Assembly (NCBI GenBank): GCA_045599305.1 | Contig: JAZRVU010000096.1 | Span: forward strand, 1 to 30,989 | Direction: 5' to 3' | Length of the DNA: 30,989 nucleotides | Origin: SIG588 sp045599305 | GTDB taxonomy: Bacteria > Bacillota > Clostridia > Oscillospirales > Acutalibacteraceae | Shown here: positions 23,820 to 30,989 of the stretch, piece by piece | Layout of the letters: every line of letters starts with the position of its first letter | Position numbering within the stretch: the first letter of the stretch is position 1 | Made by a program: the position numbers and the translations under genes | Notes under the pieces: generated by a model | What the model saw: the letters and a program-made list of their open reading frames with translations, nothing else | Database searches by the model: none | Told to the model about the DNA's origin: nothing

Positions 23820-25364
23820 ATGAAAAAGATCGGTCACGCTTTGGCGGCGGTCGGCCGCACGCTGTTCTGTGAGCCGCTGGCCATCCGCATCGCGGCACTG
23901 GTGGTGCTGCTCTTTGCCGCCATACCGACCATCCACGCGGTGATCGCGCCGTATATCAAGCTGCTGCTTTTGTGGGGCGCAGTCGTCGGCGCGGCGGACT
24001 TGTTTTCCCGCCGGCGTTTCCTGCGCAACCGCTATGCGGTGTTCCTGCTGCTGTTTGCCGCCGCCTATGCGGTGTCGATCCTGCTCAACCGCGCGGCGGG
24101 GCTGGCGGGCAATCTGGCCGACCTTGCCTACATGCTGCTCTTTTTCTGCGTGCTGTTCCCCTATGATCCCGCGGCGCCGGCCGAAAAGGCCGAGCGGGAG
24201 GTGCGGGTGCTGGCGTGGGTATTCGTGCTGATCACCTTCCTGTTCACCGTTGCCTGTCTGGTCACCTTCCTGCTCAATATCCGCTATCGCTACACGCTGC
24301 AGATCTCGGATGAATTCGTCACCGACGTGATCTTCGGCATCTCCGAAAACCGTCTGCACGGCATTTACAACTGCAACACCGGCTCGGCGCTGAATGTGAT
24401 CTCGATCGCCTGCAGCGTGCTGCTGCTGCGGGTGACCGGCCGCCGCGGCGGCCGGGTGTACTGCTGGGTCAATATCGCGCTGCAGTACATCTGCCTTGTG
24501 CTCACCCTCAGCCGCACCGCGTGGTACGCCTTTGCGCTCTTTACGGCGCTGGCCGTCTTCTTCGTCTGCCCGGCTTTCCGTCTGCGGCGGCAATGGCTGG
24601 CTGACGGGCTGAAAGCGTTGGTCGCCGTCGTGGCCGCGGTGGCGGTGCTGGCGTTGGGCGGCCCGGTGAAGGCTGTCATGGCCTATGCGCCGGGTGTTAC
24701 GGCCACGGTCATCCGGTCGGTGCAGAAAGGTGACCTGCTCGTCGGTATACCGGCCGCCGCCGAGGGCGCCGAAGCCGATGCCGCCGCTGTCACCGATACG
24801 GCCGCTGACGCCGCCGAAGCTGTGGAGAAACTGGACCTCACCCGTGTCGAGGATATCAGTGAGGTGGGGCTGCTCACCGGCCGCACCGGCCTGTGGAACG
24901 GCGGCTGGCACGCGTTTTTGTCCGCGCCCTTCTTCGGCACCACACGGGAGGGAATGTATGCCGTTGCCAAGCCCTATGTGCCGTCGTGGCTGCATCTGAA
25001 TCTGGTGCGCGGCGGCCTGCACAATATGCCCGTCATGGTGCTGGCCTGCTCGGGCGGGGTGGGCTTTTTGCTGATGGCGGCGTTCCTGCTGCTCTCCGCC
25101 TGCCGGGCACTGCGGTGGATGTGGCGCCGTCGCGGCACGGCCGAGGGGGCCACGCTGAATTTCCTCGGGGTGCTGCTGGTCACCATCCTCTGCATGGAGA
25201 TGATGGAGGCCCGCCTGCTCTATACCACCACCGTGTTCGGCGCGGCCTTCTGGACGTTCTACGGCTATGCCGCCCATCTCACCGACGTGTGTGAGCCCGA
25301 AAAGGCGGCCCGCACCGGCGTGTGGGGCCGCATTGCCCGCCAGAGAGGGGAGAAGCACCGGTGA
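23820..25364 (+). CDS. O-antigen polymerase/ligase-like membrane protein (Wzy/WaaL type)
   Basis: A 514-residue protein with about ten or more membrane spans. The pattern is that of Wzy_C proteins, which polymerise or transfer lipid-linked glycans on the outer face: the TLSRTAWYAF motif at a span end, and an outer loop (about 285-400) with GRTGLWNGGWHAF and PFFGTTREGM. Part of that loop is an Ala/Asp/Glu-rich stretch (about 310-340) unlike the rest. The ATG at 23820 starts 4 bases after the previous stop, with AAAGGG upstream. Polymerase and ligase cannot be told apart by sequence alone. Confidence 0.8.
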   Translation: MKKIGHALAAVGRTLFCEPLAIRIAALVVLLFAAIPTIHAVIAPYIKLLLLWGAVVGAADLFSRRRFLRNRYAVFLLLFAAAYAVSILLNRAAGLAGNLADLAYMLLFFCVLFPYDPAAPAEKAEREVRVLAWVFVLITFLFTVACLVTFLLNIRYRYTLQISDEFVTDVIFGISENRLHGIYNCNTGSALNVISIACSVLLLRVTGRRGGRVYCWVNIALQYICLVLTLSRTAWYAFALFTALAVFFVCPAFRLRRQWLADGLKALVAVVAAVAVLALGGPVKAVMAYAPGVTATVIRSVQKGDLLVGIPAAAEGAEADAAAVTDTAADAAEAVEKLDLTRVEDISEVGLLTGRTGLWNGGWHAFLSAPFFGTTREGMYAVAKPYVPSWLHLNLVRGGLHNMPVMVLACSGGVGFLLMAAFLLLSACRALRWMWRRRGTAEGATLNFLGVLLVTILCMEMMEARLLYTTTVFGAAFWTFYGYAAHLTDVCEPEKAARTGVWGRIARQRGEKHR

Positions 25365-26668
25365 ATCTGCGTGAAAAGTGGCGGCAGAATCCGCTGGCCG
25401 CCCGGTTCCTCGGCAACACCGGCTGGATATTGGCCGAGCGGGTGCTGCATCTGGTGCTGACACTGGTCACCACCTCGCTGACCATGCGCTATCTCGGCGA
25501 TGCCGGCTCCGGCCTCATCGACTACGGTGCCTCCTATGTCACCATCTTCACCATCCTGTGCAAGTTGGGCATCGACAGCATCCTCGTCAACGAGATCGTG
25601 CAGCAGAAATATCCCGCCGGGGAACTGGTGGGCACCACCATCGGCCTGCGGGCGCTGTCGGCGCTCTGCTCGGTGGGGATCATCGCCGGGCTGGTCACCC
25701 TGCTGCGCCCGGGTGAAAAGGAACTGCTGTTCATCACCGCGGTGCAAGCGCTCTCGCTGCTGCCGGTCGCGCTGGACAGCATCGATCTGTGGTTCCAGTC
25801 GCAGCTGCGCTCGCGCTACACCGCCATCTCCAAGCTGATCGCCTTTTTGCTGGTCTGCGGCCTGCGGCTGACGCTCATCGCCCTGCGGGCAGATGTGCGC
25901 TGGTTTGCGCTGGCCGCGGTGGCGGATGCCCTCGTTATCGGTGTCTGCCTCTGCATTTTCTATCACCGCACCGCTCCCGGGAAACTGCGTTTCTCCCTCG
26001 GCGTGGCCCGCTATCTGCTGCCCCGCAGCGCCCCCTTCATCGTATCGGCACTGCTCATCACGCTCTACACCCAGATGGACACCATCATGCTCGGCTCCCT
26101 CGTGCGTGAGGGCGCCGATTCGGCGGTGGGGATCTACAATGCCGCCGCCAAGGTGTGCAATATGTGGGCGTTCGTGCCGCTGGCGCTCATCGACTCCGCC
26201 CGCCCCATGGTGATGGAGCAGAAGGGGCGTGACGAGGAAAGCTATGCCCGCCGCTACCGCCGCCTGTGGGCGGCCGTCATCTGGATAGGTGTCGCGGCGG
26301 CGATCGGCATCTCGCTTTGCGCGGGGTGGATCATCCGCCTCATCGCCGGCCCCGCCTTTACGGCGGCCGTGCCGGTGCTCGCCGTGCTCATCTGGTCGCG
26401 GCTCTTTTCCACCATGGGCACCACCCGCGGCATCTGGATGGTGTGCGAGGGGCACAGCCGCTTCGTGGTGCTGTTCGCCGCGGTGGGTGCGGCGGTGAAT
26501 TTCGCGCTCAATTTCACCCTCATCCCGCGGTACGGCGTCATGGGCGCCGCCGTGGCCACCCTCGTCACCGAGGTGACGGTCGCGCTGCTGCTGCCGCTGT
26601 GCTTTCGCACCACGCGCCCTCTTGCCCGGCTCATGGGACAGGGCTTTTTGCTGCGCGGGCTGAAATAA
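25361..26668 (+). CDS. Polysaccharide flippase (Wzx/MATE-like)
   Basis: A 435-residue polytopic protein of the MOP superfamily with about 12 spans. FLGNTGWILAERVLHLVL in the first span and TLYTQMDTIMLGSLV in the middle are typical of O-unit or capsule flippases, which move lipid-linked sugar units outward. The GTG at 25361 overlaps the previous stop as GTGA and has GAGAGGGGAG upstream; earlier in-frame ATG codons lie inside the preceding gene. It is the last gene of the locus. No strong terminator separates it from the rpsO promoter. Confidence 0.88.
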   Translation: MNLREKWRQNPLAARFLGNTGWILAERVLHLVLTLVTTSLTMRYLGDAGSGLIDYGASYVTIFTILCKLGIDSILVNEIVQQKYPAGELVGTTIGLRALSALCSVGIIAGLVTLLRPGEKELLFITAVQALSLLPVALDSIDLWFQSQLRSRYTAISKLIAFLLVCGLRLTLIALRADVRWFALAAVADALVIGVCLCIFYHRTAPGKLRFSLGVARYLLPRSAPFIVSALLITLYTQMDTIMLGSLVREGADSAVGIYNAAAKVCNMWAFVPLALIDSARPMVMEQKGRDEESYARRYRRLWAAVIWIGVAAAIGISLCAGWIIRLIAGPAFTAAVPVLAVLIWSRLFSTMGTTRGIWMVCEGHSRFVVLFAAVGAAVNFALNFTLIPRYGVMGAAVATLVTEVTVALLLPLCFRTTRPLARLMGQGFLLRGLK

Positions 26669-26693
26669 AATAAAAATAATTTCCAAAAAACGC

Positions 26694-26722
26694 TTTACAA
26701 ATCCGAAAAGGCGTGGTATACT
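26694..26722 (+). promoter_or_regulatory. Promoter of rpsO-pnp
   Basis: TTTACA (26694-26699) and TATACT (26717-26722) are 17 bases apart with a TGG extended -10. Confidence 0.8.
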
Positions 26723-26842
26723 ATCAAGGCTTAATGGGTGAAATGCGCCCATGGCATGCCCTGACCCGGTCGGCGGAGGAACCCTCGGATCGTTTTCCCC
26801 GTGCTTGGTCTGCGGCAAATATTATGAAAGAGGTGAAAGAGT
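26723..26842 (+). promoter_or_regulatory. Structured rpsO leader, possible S15 autoregulatory RNA
   Basis: The 120-base leader starts with a 7-bp hairpin (ATGGG at 26734-26738 with CCCAT at 26748-26752, extended by T-G and G-C pairs). A GGAGG..CCTC foldback follows. Ribosomal protein S15 represses its own mRNA through leader structures in many bacteria. No specific family was recognised here. Confidence 0.4.
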
Positions 26843-27109
26843 ATGATGTTGCCGGAGGAGAAAACCGCCATCATGCAAAAGTACGCGATCCACGAAGGAG
26901 ACACCGGCTCGCCGGAGGTTCAGATCGCCGTGCTGACCAAGCGCATCGCCGATCTGACGGAGCACTTGAAGGCGAACAAGAACGATAACCACTCCCGCCG
27001 CGGCCTGTTCAAAATGGTCGGCCGCCGCCGCGGTCTGCTCAACTATCTGCAGAAGACCGATATCGAGCGGTATCGTGCCATCGTGGAAAAACTCGGCATC
27101 CGCAAGTAA
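26843..27109 (+). CDS. rpsO: 30S ribosomal protein S15
   Basis: An 88-residue small-subunit protein that binds 16S rRNA early in assembly. The family signature DTGSPEVQIAVLTKRI is near 20-35, with DNHSRRGLFKMVGRRRGLL in the RNA-binding half. AGAGGTG is 7 bases before the first ATG; a second ATG follows directly at 26846. It precedes pnp, as in most bacteria. Confidence 0.97.
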   Translation: MMLPEEKTAIMQKYAIHEGDTGSPEVQIAVLTKRIADLTEHLKANKNDNHSRRGLFKMVGRRRGLLNYLQKTDIERYRAIVEKLGIRK

Positions 27110-27117
27110 GAGTCGGC

Positions 27118-27151
27118 TTGAGGCAGACGGAGCCCGCTCCGTCTGCCTCAA
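27118..27151 (+). other. 15-bp perfect hairpin after rpsO
   Basis: TTGAGGCAGACGGAG (27118-27132) pairs perfectly with 27137-27151 around a CCCG loop. Only a dispersed pyrimidine tract follows, with its T run 15 bases further on, so it may be a weak terminator or a double-strand RNase cleavage site. Confidence 0.75.
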
Positions 27152-27171
27152 CCTGCTTTCCCCGCTTTTTT

Positions 27172-27259
27172 CCGGAGGTGTTGGGGTGTGTTTAGCGGTA
27201 AAACGAAACGGCGCGTGCCGCCGTCTGGTTTTATTGCTAAAGCGCCGCGGTACCTCCGG
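27172..27259 (+). other. Long foldback RNA in the pnp leader
   Basis: CCGGAGGT (27172-27179) pairs with ACCTCCGG (27252-27259). Inside, 27191-27204 pairs with 27228-27241 over 14 bp, including two G-T pairs. At the tip ACGGCG (27208-27213) pairs with CGCCGT (27219-27224). No T tract follows. In E. coli, pnp mRNA is cut by RNase III in a similar place and autoregulated by PNPase; a parallel role is inference. Confidence 0.7.
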
Positions 27260-27298
27260 TAAAAATAAAAAAACAAAAAGAATCGGAGGAACAAAACC

Positions 27299-29509
27299 AT
27301 GTTTGAAAACAGTCGTGTATTTGAAACCACGCTGGCCGGCCGCCCGCTGGTGGTCGAGACCGGCAAAATGGCGCAGCTCTCCAACGGCTCCTGCCTCGTC
27401 CGTTACGGCGAGACGGTGGTGCTGTGCAACGTGACCGCTTCCGCCAAACCGCGTGAGGGCGTGGACTTCTTCCCGCTTTCCGTGGACTATGAAGAAAAGC
27501 TCTATTCCGTGGGCCGCATCCCCGGCGCGTTCCTGCGCCGCGAGGGACGTCCCAGCGAAAAGGCCATCCTCACCTCCCGTGTGATCGACCGCCCCATCCG
27601 TCCGCTGTTCGCGAAGGATATGCGCAACGATGTCTCCATCGTCTGCACCGTGATGTCGGTCGACCATGACTGCCCGCCCGAAACCACCGCCATGATCGGC
27701 GCCTCCATCGCGATCTCCATTTCGGATATCCCGTGGGACGGCCCCATCTCCGGCGTGGTGGTCGGCCTGGTGGACGGTGAGTATGTCATCAACCCCACCG
27801 CCGAGCAGGAAGCCCGTTCGCAGATGCACGTCACCGTCGCCTCCACCGCCGACCTGGTCGCCATGATCGAGGCCGGTGCCAACGAGATCGACAACGAGAC
27901 CATGTTCAACGGCATCATGGCCGGCCACGCCGCCAACCAGCCGATCGTGGAGTTCATCAAGGGCATCCAGGCGGAGATCGGCAAGCCGAAGTTCGCTTTC
28001 GAGTCGAACGATCCCGATCCGGATATGTACGAAGCGGTGAAGGAATTCGCCATCGAAAAGGTGCGCTATGCGCTGGACACCGACGATAAGCTGGTGCGCG
28101 ACGAGCGCCTGCTGCCGGTCTATGACGAGGTGCACGCCAAGTTCGACGAGCAGTATCCCGAGCAGACCGCCAAACTGGACGACTGCCTCTACAAGCTGCA
28201 GAAGTTCGTGGTGCGCCGCTGGCTGCTGGATGACGGCAAGCGTGTGGACGGCCGCGGCATCAACGAGATCCGTCCGCTGGCCGCCGAAGTGAGCCTGCTG
28301 CCCCGTGTGCATGGCTCCGGTATGTTCACCCGCGGCCAGACACAGGTGCTCACCACCGTGACGCTGGGCTCCACCGGCGATGCGCAGATCCTCGACGGCA
28401 TCGACGACGAGACCGAGAAGCGCTATATGCATCACTATAACTTCCCGTCCTATTCCGTGGGCGAGACCAAGCCCAGCCGCGGCCCCGGCCGCCGCGAGAT
28501 CGGTCACGGCGCTCTGGCCGAGCGCGCGCTGGTGCCGGTGCTCCCCTCTGTGGAGGAGTTCCCCTACACCATGCGTCTGGTCAGCGAAGTGCTGTCCTCC
28601 AACGGTTCCACCTCGCAGGGCTCCATCTGCGGTTCCACGCTGGCTCTGATGGACGCCGGCGTGCCGATCAAGGCACCTGTGGCGGGCATCTCCTGCGGTC
28701 TGGTCACCGAGGGCGACCGCTTCATGACCATGGTGGATATCCAGGGGCTTGAGGGCTTCTTCGGCGATATGGACTTCAAGGTCGGCGGTACCAAGAAGGG
28801 GATCACCGCCATCCAGATGGATCTGAAGGTGCACGGCCTGACTCCCGCCATCATCAAGGAGGCGCTCGAGAAGACCTACGCCGCCCGCTGCTATATCCTC
28901 GACGAGGTCATGCTCAAGGCCATCCCCGAGGTGCGTCCCGAGCTGTCCAAGTGGGCACCCAAGATGCTTTCCACCAAGATCGACGTGGATAAGATCCGCG
29001 AGGTCATCGGTAAGGGCGGCTCCGTTATCCAGAAGATCCAGGCCGACTGCAACTGCAAGATCGACATTGAAGAGGACGGCTCCGTCTTCATCTCCGCCGT
29101 CAACGGTGAGGATGCCAAGCGGGCGCTCGCCATCGTGGAGACCATCGCCAAGGATCCCGAGATCGGCGCCATCTACAAGGGCCGCGTCACCCGTCTGATG
29201 ACCTTCGGCGCGTTCGTGGAGATTGCCCCCGGCAAAGAGGGGCTTGTCCACATCAGTAAGCTGGATGTCAAGCGGGTGGAAAAGGTCGAGGATGTCGTGT
29301 CCGTGGGCGATGAAGTCATCGTCAAGGTCACCGAGATCGACGAGCAGGGCCGCCTGAATCTCTCCCGCCGCGATGCCCTCATCGAGGTGGACGGCCTGGT
29401 GCCGGAAAACACCGTCTCCGATGCGCCGCGCGGTGACCGTCCGCGCCGCGAGGGCGGCTATCGCCGCGACAGCCGCGACGGCGGCCGTCGTCAGCGCCGC
29501 GAGGACTGA
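27299..29509 (+). CDS. pnp: Polyribonucleotide nucleotidyltransferase (PNPase)
   Basis: A 736-residue 3'-5' phosphorolytic RNase, normally a trimer and often part of an RNA-degradation complex. The first RNase PH domain (about 10-140) has GRIPGAFLRREGRPSEKA. The second (about 310-540) has HHYNFPSYSVGE, GRREIGHGALAERAL and the active-site stretch FFGDMDFKVGG (488-498). A KH domain with GKGGSVIQKIQ (about 570) and an S1 domain (about 621-695) follow. The end is an Arg/Gly/Asp-rich tail that could hold RNA or partners. GGAGG precedes the ATG. It is cotranscribed with rpsO. Confidence 0.97.
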   Translation: MFENSRVFETTLAGRPLVVETGKMAQLSNGSCLVRYGETVVLCNVTASAKPREGVDFFPLSVDYEEKLYSVGRIPGAFLRREGRPSEKAILTSRVIDRPIRPLFAKDMRNDVSIVCTVMSVDHDCPPETTAMIGASIAISISDIPWDGPISGVVVGLVDGEYVINPTAEQEARSQMHVTVASTADLVAMIEAGANEIDNETMFNGIMAGHAANQPIVEFIKGIQAEIGKPKFAFESNDPDPDMYEAVKEFAIEKVRYALDTDDKLVRDERLLPVYDEVHAKFDEQYPEQTAKLDDCLYKLQKFVVRRWLLDDGKRVDGRGINEIRPLAAEVSLLPRVHGSGMFTRGQTQVLTTVTLGSTGDAQILDGIDDETEKRYMHHYNFPSYSVGETKPSRGPGRREIGHGALAERALVPVLPSVEEFPYTMRLVSEVLSSNGSTSQGSICGSTLALMDAGVPIKAPVAGISCGLVTEGDRFMTMVDIQGLEGFFGDMDFKVGGTKKGITAIQMDLKVHGLTPAIIKEALEKTYAARCYILDEVMLKAIPEVRPELSKWAPKMLSTKIDVDKIREVIGKGGSVIQKIQADCNCKIDIEEDGSVFISAVNGEDAKRALAIVETIAKDPEIGAIYKGRVTRLMTFGAFVEIAPGKEGLVHISKLDVKRVEKVEDVVSVGDEVIVKVTEIDEQGRLNLSRRDALIEVDGLVPENTVSDAPRGDRPRREGGYRRDSRDGGRRQRRED

Positions 29510-29669
29510 AGGAAAAGCTGACGCTTTTCCTTCCAAAGAATTCCCTTGGGCGCCAAGCCACGGCGCCCATTCCGGCTGACGCCGGAAACGGGAATTCTTT
29601 TCGGGTGGTTTCACGGCCGTTGCCGATGCTGAAGCTTTTCCTTCGGCAGATTTCGCGACCGTTGCGAAA
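29509..29669 (+). repeat. Modular palindromic intergenic element after pnp
   Basis: The 226 bases after pnp hold no gene but five stems before the HAD terminator hairpin. H1 is AAGGAAAAGC/GCTTTTCCTT (29509-29532), which may end pnp transcription. An 11-bp outer stem (29535-29545 with 29590-29600) encloses two abutting hairpins (29547-29569 and 29570-29587). H4 is 29628-29647 and H5 is 29651-29669. Two direct repeats occur: GCTTTTCCTTC at 29523 and 29634, and a 15-base unit at 29609 and 29651 (13 of 15 identical). It looks like a repetitive extragenic or RNA element; no known family was recognised. Confidence 0.65.
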
Positions 29670-29690
29670 GGAAACACAAACATTGACCGA

Positions 29691-29722
29691 ACAGGGGCTG
29701 TGCATGCACAGTCCCTGTTTTC
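29691..29722 (+). terminator. Hairpin before the HAD gene
   Basis: ACAGGGGCTGTG (29691-29702) pairs with 29707-29718 around CATG, with one G-T pair, and is followed by TTTTC. It ends right before the ribosome site AAAGGAG (29723-29729). It could stop pnp read-through or attenuate the next operon. Confidence 0.65.
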
Positions 29723-29735
29723 AAAGGAGATCGCA

Positions 29736-30374
29736 ATGAACGCTGTTCTGTTTGATCTGGACGGCACGCTGTGGGACGCCTGCGCCGCCATGACGGTGTC
29801 GTGGAACCGCACACTGGCCGAAAAATTTCCCGCCATCGACCGCCGCGTCACGGTGGAGGTCATGGAGAGCTTTATGGGCAAAACGCTCCGGGAGATCGCC
29901 GCCCTCTTTCTGCCCGACCAGCCGGCCGAACTGGCACAGCGGGTGGTTTTGACCGCCTGTGACGACGAGGTGTCGGTGCTGGCGGCACAGGGGGGCACGC
30001 TGTACGCCGGCGTGGCCGGGACGCTGCGCCGTCTGGCGGCCGATTACCGTGTCGGCATCGTGAGCAACTGCCAGTGCGGCTACATCGAGGCGTTTCTGGC
30101 CGCCCATCACCTCACCGACTGCGTGCACGGCATCCTGTGCGAGGGCATGACCCATTTCACCAAGGGGGAGAACATCGCACTGCTGAAAAGCATTCTGGCG
30201 GCAGACAACGCCGTCTATGTGGGGGACACCGCCGGTGACGAGGCGGCCGCCCGTGCCGCGGGCGTGCCGTTCATTCATGCGGCCTACGGCTTCGGCACCG
30301 CCGCGGCGCCGGACGCCGTGCTGCGCGATTTCAGCGACCTGCCGGAGCTGCTGCCCCGCTTTTTAAAAGCATGA
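29736..30374 (+). CDS. HAD-family hydrolase (phosphatase-like)
   Basis: A 212-residue haloacid dehalogenase-superfamily enzyme, close to phosphoglycolate phosphatase-like proteins. Motif I is DLDGT with the nucleophile Asp 7 and acid Asp 9. Motif II is the Ser in VSNCQCG. The Lys of motif III is in FTKGEN, and motif IV is VGDTAGDEAAA. A helical cap (about 15-80) follows motif I. The ATG at 29736 has AAAGGAG 6 bases upstream; an upstream in-frame ATG lies in the hairpin. It overlaps the next gene as ATGA. The substrate is unknown. Confidence 0.9.
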   Translation: MNAVLFDLDGTLWDACAAMTVSWNRTLAEKFPAIDRRVTVEVMESFMGKTLREIAALFLPDQPAELAQRVVLTACDDEVSVLAAQGGTLYAGVAGTLRRLAADYRVGIVSNCQCGYIEAFLAAHHLTDCVHGILCEGMTHFTKGENIALLKSILAADNAVYVGDTAGDEAAARAAGVPFIHAAYGFGTAAAPDAVLRDFSDLPELLPRFLKA

Positions 30375-30883
30375 GCGGCCGCCGTCTCACCGCCGCCGAC
30401 TACGCGGCACCCGCCACCGAACTGGCGCCCGCGCTGGTGGGCAAATGGCTCTGCCGCCGTACCGCACAGGGCGTGCTGCGCCTGCGCATCACCGAGACCG
30501 AGTGCTATTACGGCGAGGAGGACACCGCCTGCCATGCCCACCGCGGCAAAACGCCCCGCACCGCCATGCTCTATGAGCCCGGCGGCGTGGCATATGTGTA
30601 CCTCTGCTACGGCATCCATCATCTGCTCAACGTGGTCACCGGCCCTGCCGGCCACCCCGAAGCGGTACTCATCCGCGGGGTGGAGGGCGCATCCGGCCCC
30701 GGCCGTGCCACCCGCGCGCTCGGCGTCACCGTGGCGCAGAACGGGCTGGATCTTGTCGGCTCGGACGAACTGTGGCTGGAGGACGACGGTATTTCCTATC
30801 CCACGGTGGCTCTGCCGCGCGTGGGGATCGACTACGCCGACGAAGCCGACCGCCTGCGCCTGTGGCGATTTGAAAAGCATTAA
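30371..30883 (+). CDS. mpg: DNA-3-methyladenine glycosylase (AAG/MPG family)
   Basis: A 170-residue base-excision repair glycosylase that removes alkylated purines. The signature TETECYYGEEDTACHA carries the catalytic Glu, followed by GKTPRTAMLYEPGGVAYVYLCYG with the Tyr that wedges DNA open, and NVVT. The length is a little below the usual 180-200, the C-terminal loops being short. Its ATG overlaps the HAD stop (ATGA), so the two are coupled. A strong terminator follows. Confidence 0.92.
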   Translation: MSGRRLTAADYAAPATELAPALVGKWLCRRTAQGVLRLRITETECYYGEEDTACHAHRGKTPRTAMLYEPGGVAYVYLCYGIHHLLNVVTGPAGHPEAVLIRGVEGASGPGRATRALGVTVAQNGLDLVGSDELWLEDDGISYPTVALPRVGIDYADEADRLRLWRFEKH

Positions 30884-30888
30884 GCGTT

Positions 30889-30935
30889 GGGTGCCATCAC
30901 AAAGGGAGAAATCCCTTTGTGATGGCACCCTTTTT
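30889..30935 (+). terminator. Terminator with 19-bp perfect stem after the glycosylase gene
   Basis: GGGTGCCATCACAAAGGGA (30889-30907) pairs perfectly with 30912-30930 around a GAAA loop, followed by TTTTT. Outside it, AAAAGCATTAA (30873-30883, including the mpg stop) is complementary to 30938-30948. The last 40 bases of the window show nothing further. Confidence 0.9.
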
Positions 30936-30989
30936 GTTTAATGCTTTTTGTGTTTTTGCCCAAATAGGGCGGGCGGATTTTGCAAAAAG

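Noticed and set aside
25265..26818. A 517-codon minus-strand open frame opposite the flippase gene
   Set aside because: Antisense shadow of a 12-span membrane protein; no ribosome site or family likeness.
26713..26988. A small gene in the rpsO leader overlapping rpsO
   Set aside because: It starts within the -10 region, overlaps rpsO in another frame and has no ribosome site.
26822..29998. A 1058-codon open frame on the minus strand across rpsO and pnp
   Set aside because: It is antisense to two certain core genes. High third-base GC keeps the opposite frame open, and the translation (His/Asp/Gly-rich) resembles no protein family.

Overview
The window is GC-rich (about 60-65 % by eye), densely coded chromosomal DNA. 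I infer a high-GC, Gram-positive-type Clostridia member (Oscillospirales/Ruminococcaceae-like). The reasons are the rpmG-secE-nusG-rplK-rplA-rplJ-rplL order, an L10-type leader before rplJ, the DUF1934 (YwiB)-argS pairing, a LysC-type aspartokinase with an internal start, near-consensus sigma-A promoters with strong GGAGG ribosome sites, and a mid-GC gene for a secreted, cohesin-like surface protein. No tRNA, rRNA, CRISPR array, transposase or phage gene was seen, so this looks like core chromosome with one accessory surface-polysaccharide locus.

Layout. 1-1052 (-): a GT4 glycosyltransferase cut by the window edge, divergent from hom-lysC (1223-3662, +), the entry to the aspartate-family amino acids. 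3835-4599 (+): a strongly promoted, secreted cohesin-like protein with Thr/Pro repeats and a C-terminal anchor. After a run of hairpins comes 4897-6630 (+), a GH99-like enzyme without a signal peptide. It converges on argS and its partner DUF1934 gene (6679-8852, -). 9092-12920 (+): L33, SecE, NusG, L11, L1, L10 and L7/L12, with structured leaders before rplK, rplA and rplJ. The cluster ends in a terminator and is not followed by rpoB. 12982-15762 (-): a flavin split-barrel protein, an EamA transporter, a nitroreductase and glutamate racemase. 15929-18457 (+): DNA polymerase I.

18518-26668 (+) is a polysaccharide locus: UDP-galactopyranose mutase, four family 2 glycosyltransferases, a Wzy/WaaL-type membrane protein and a Wzx-type flippase. 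Together they could build and export a galactofuranose-containing glycan. The initiating phosphoglycosyl transferase is not in the window. 26843-29509 (+) is rpsO-pnp with an elaborate foldback RNA between the genes. After pnp lies an unusual cluster of hairpins (29509-29720), including a compact three-way junction and two pairs of direct repeats. The window closes with a HAD phosphatase, a 3-methyladenine DNA glycosylase and a very long perfect terminator stem.

The best candidates for something undescribed are non-coding: the modular palindromic element after pnp, the rpsO-pnp intergenic fold, the paired GTGGGAGG/TTACCAC leader motifs, and complementary 5' and 3' ends of the cohesin-like mRNA. 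I see no clear new multi-protein defence or mobile system.
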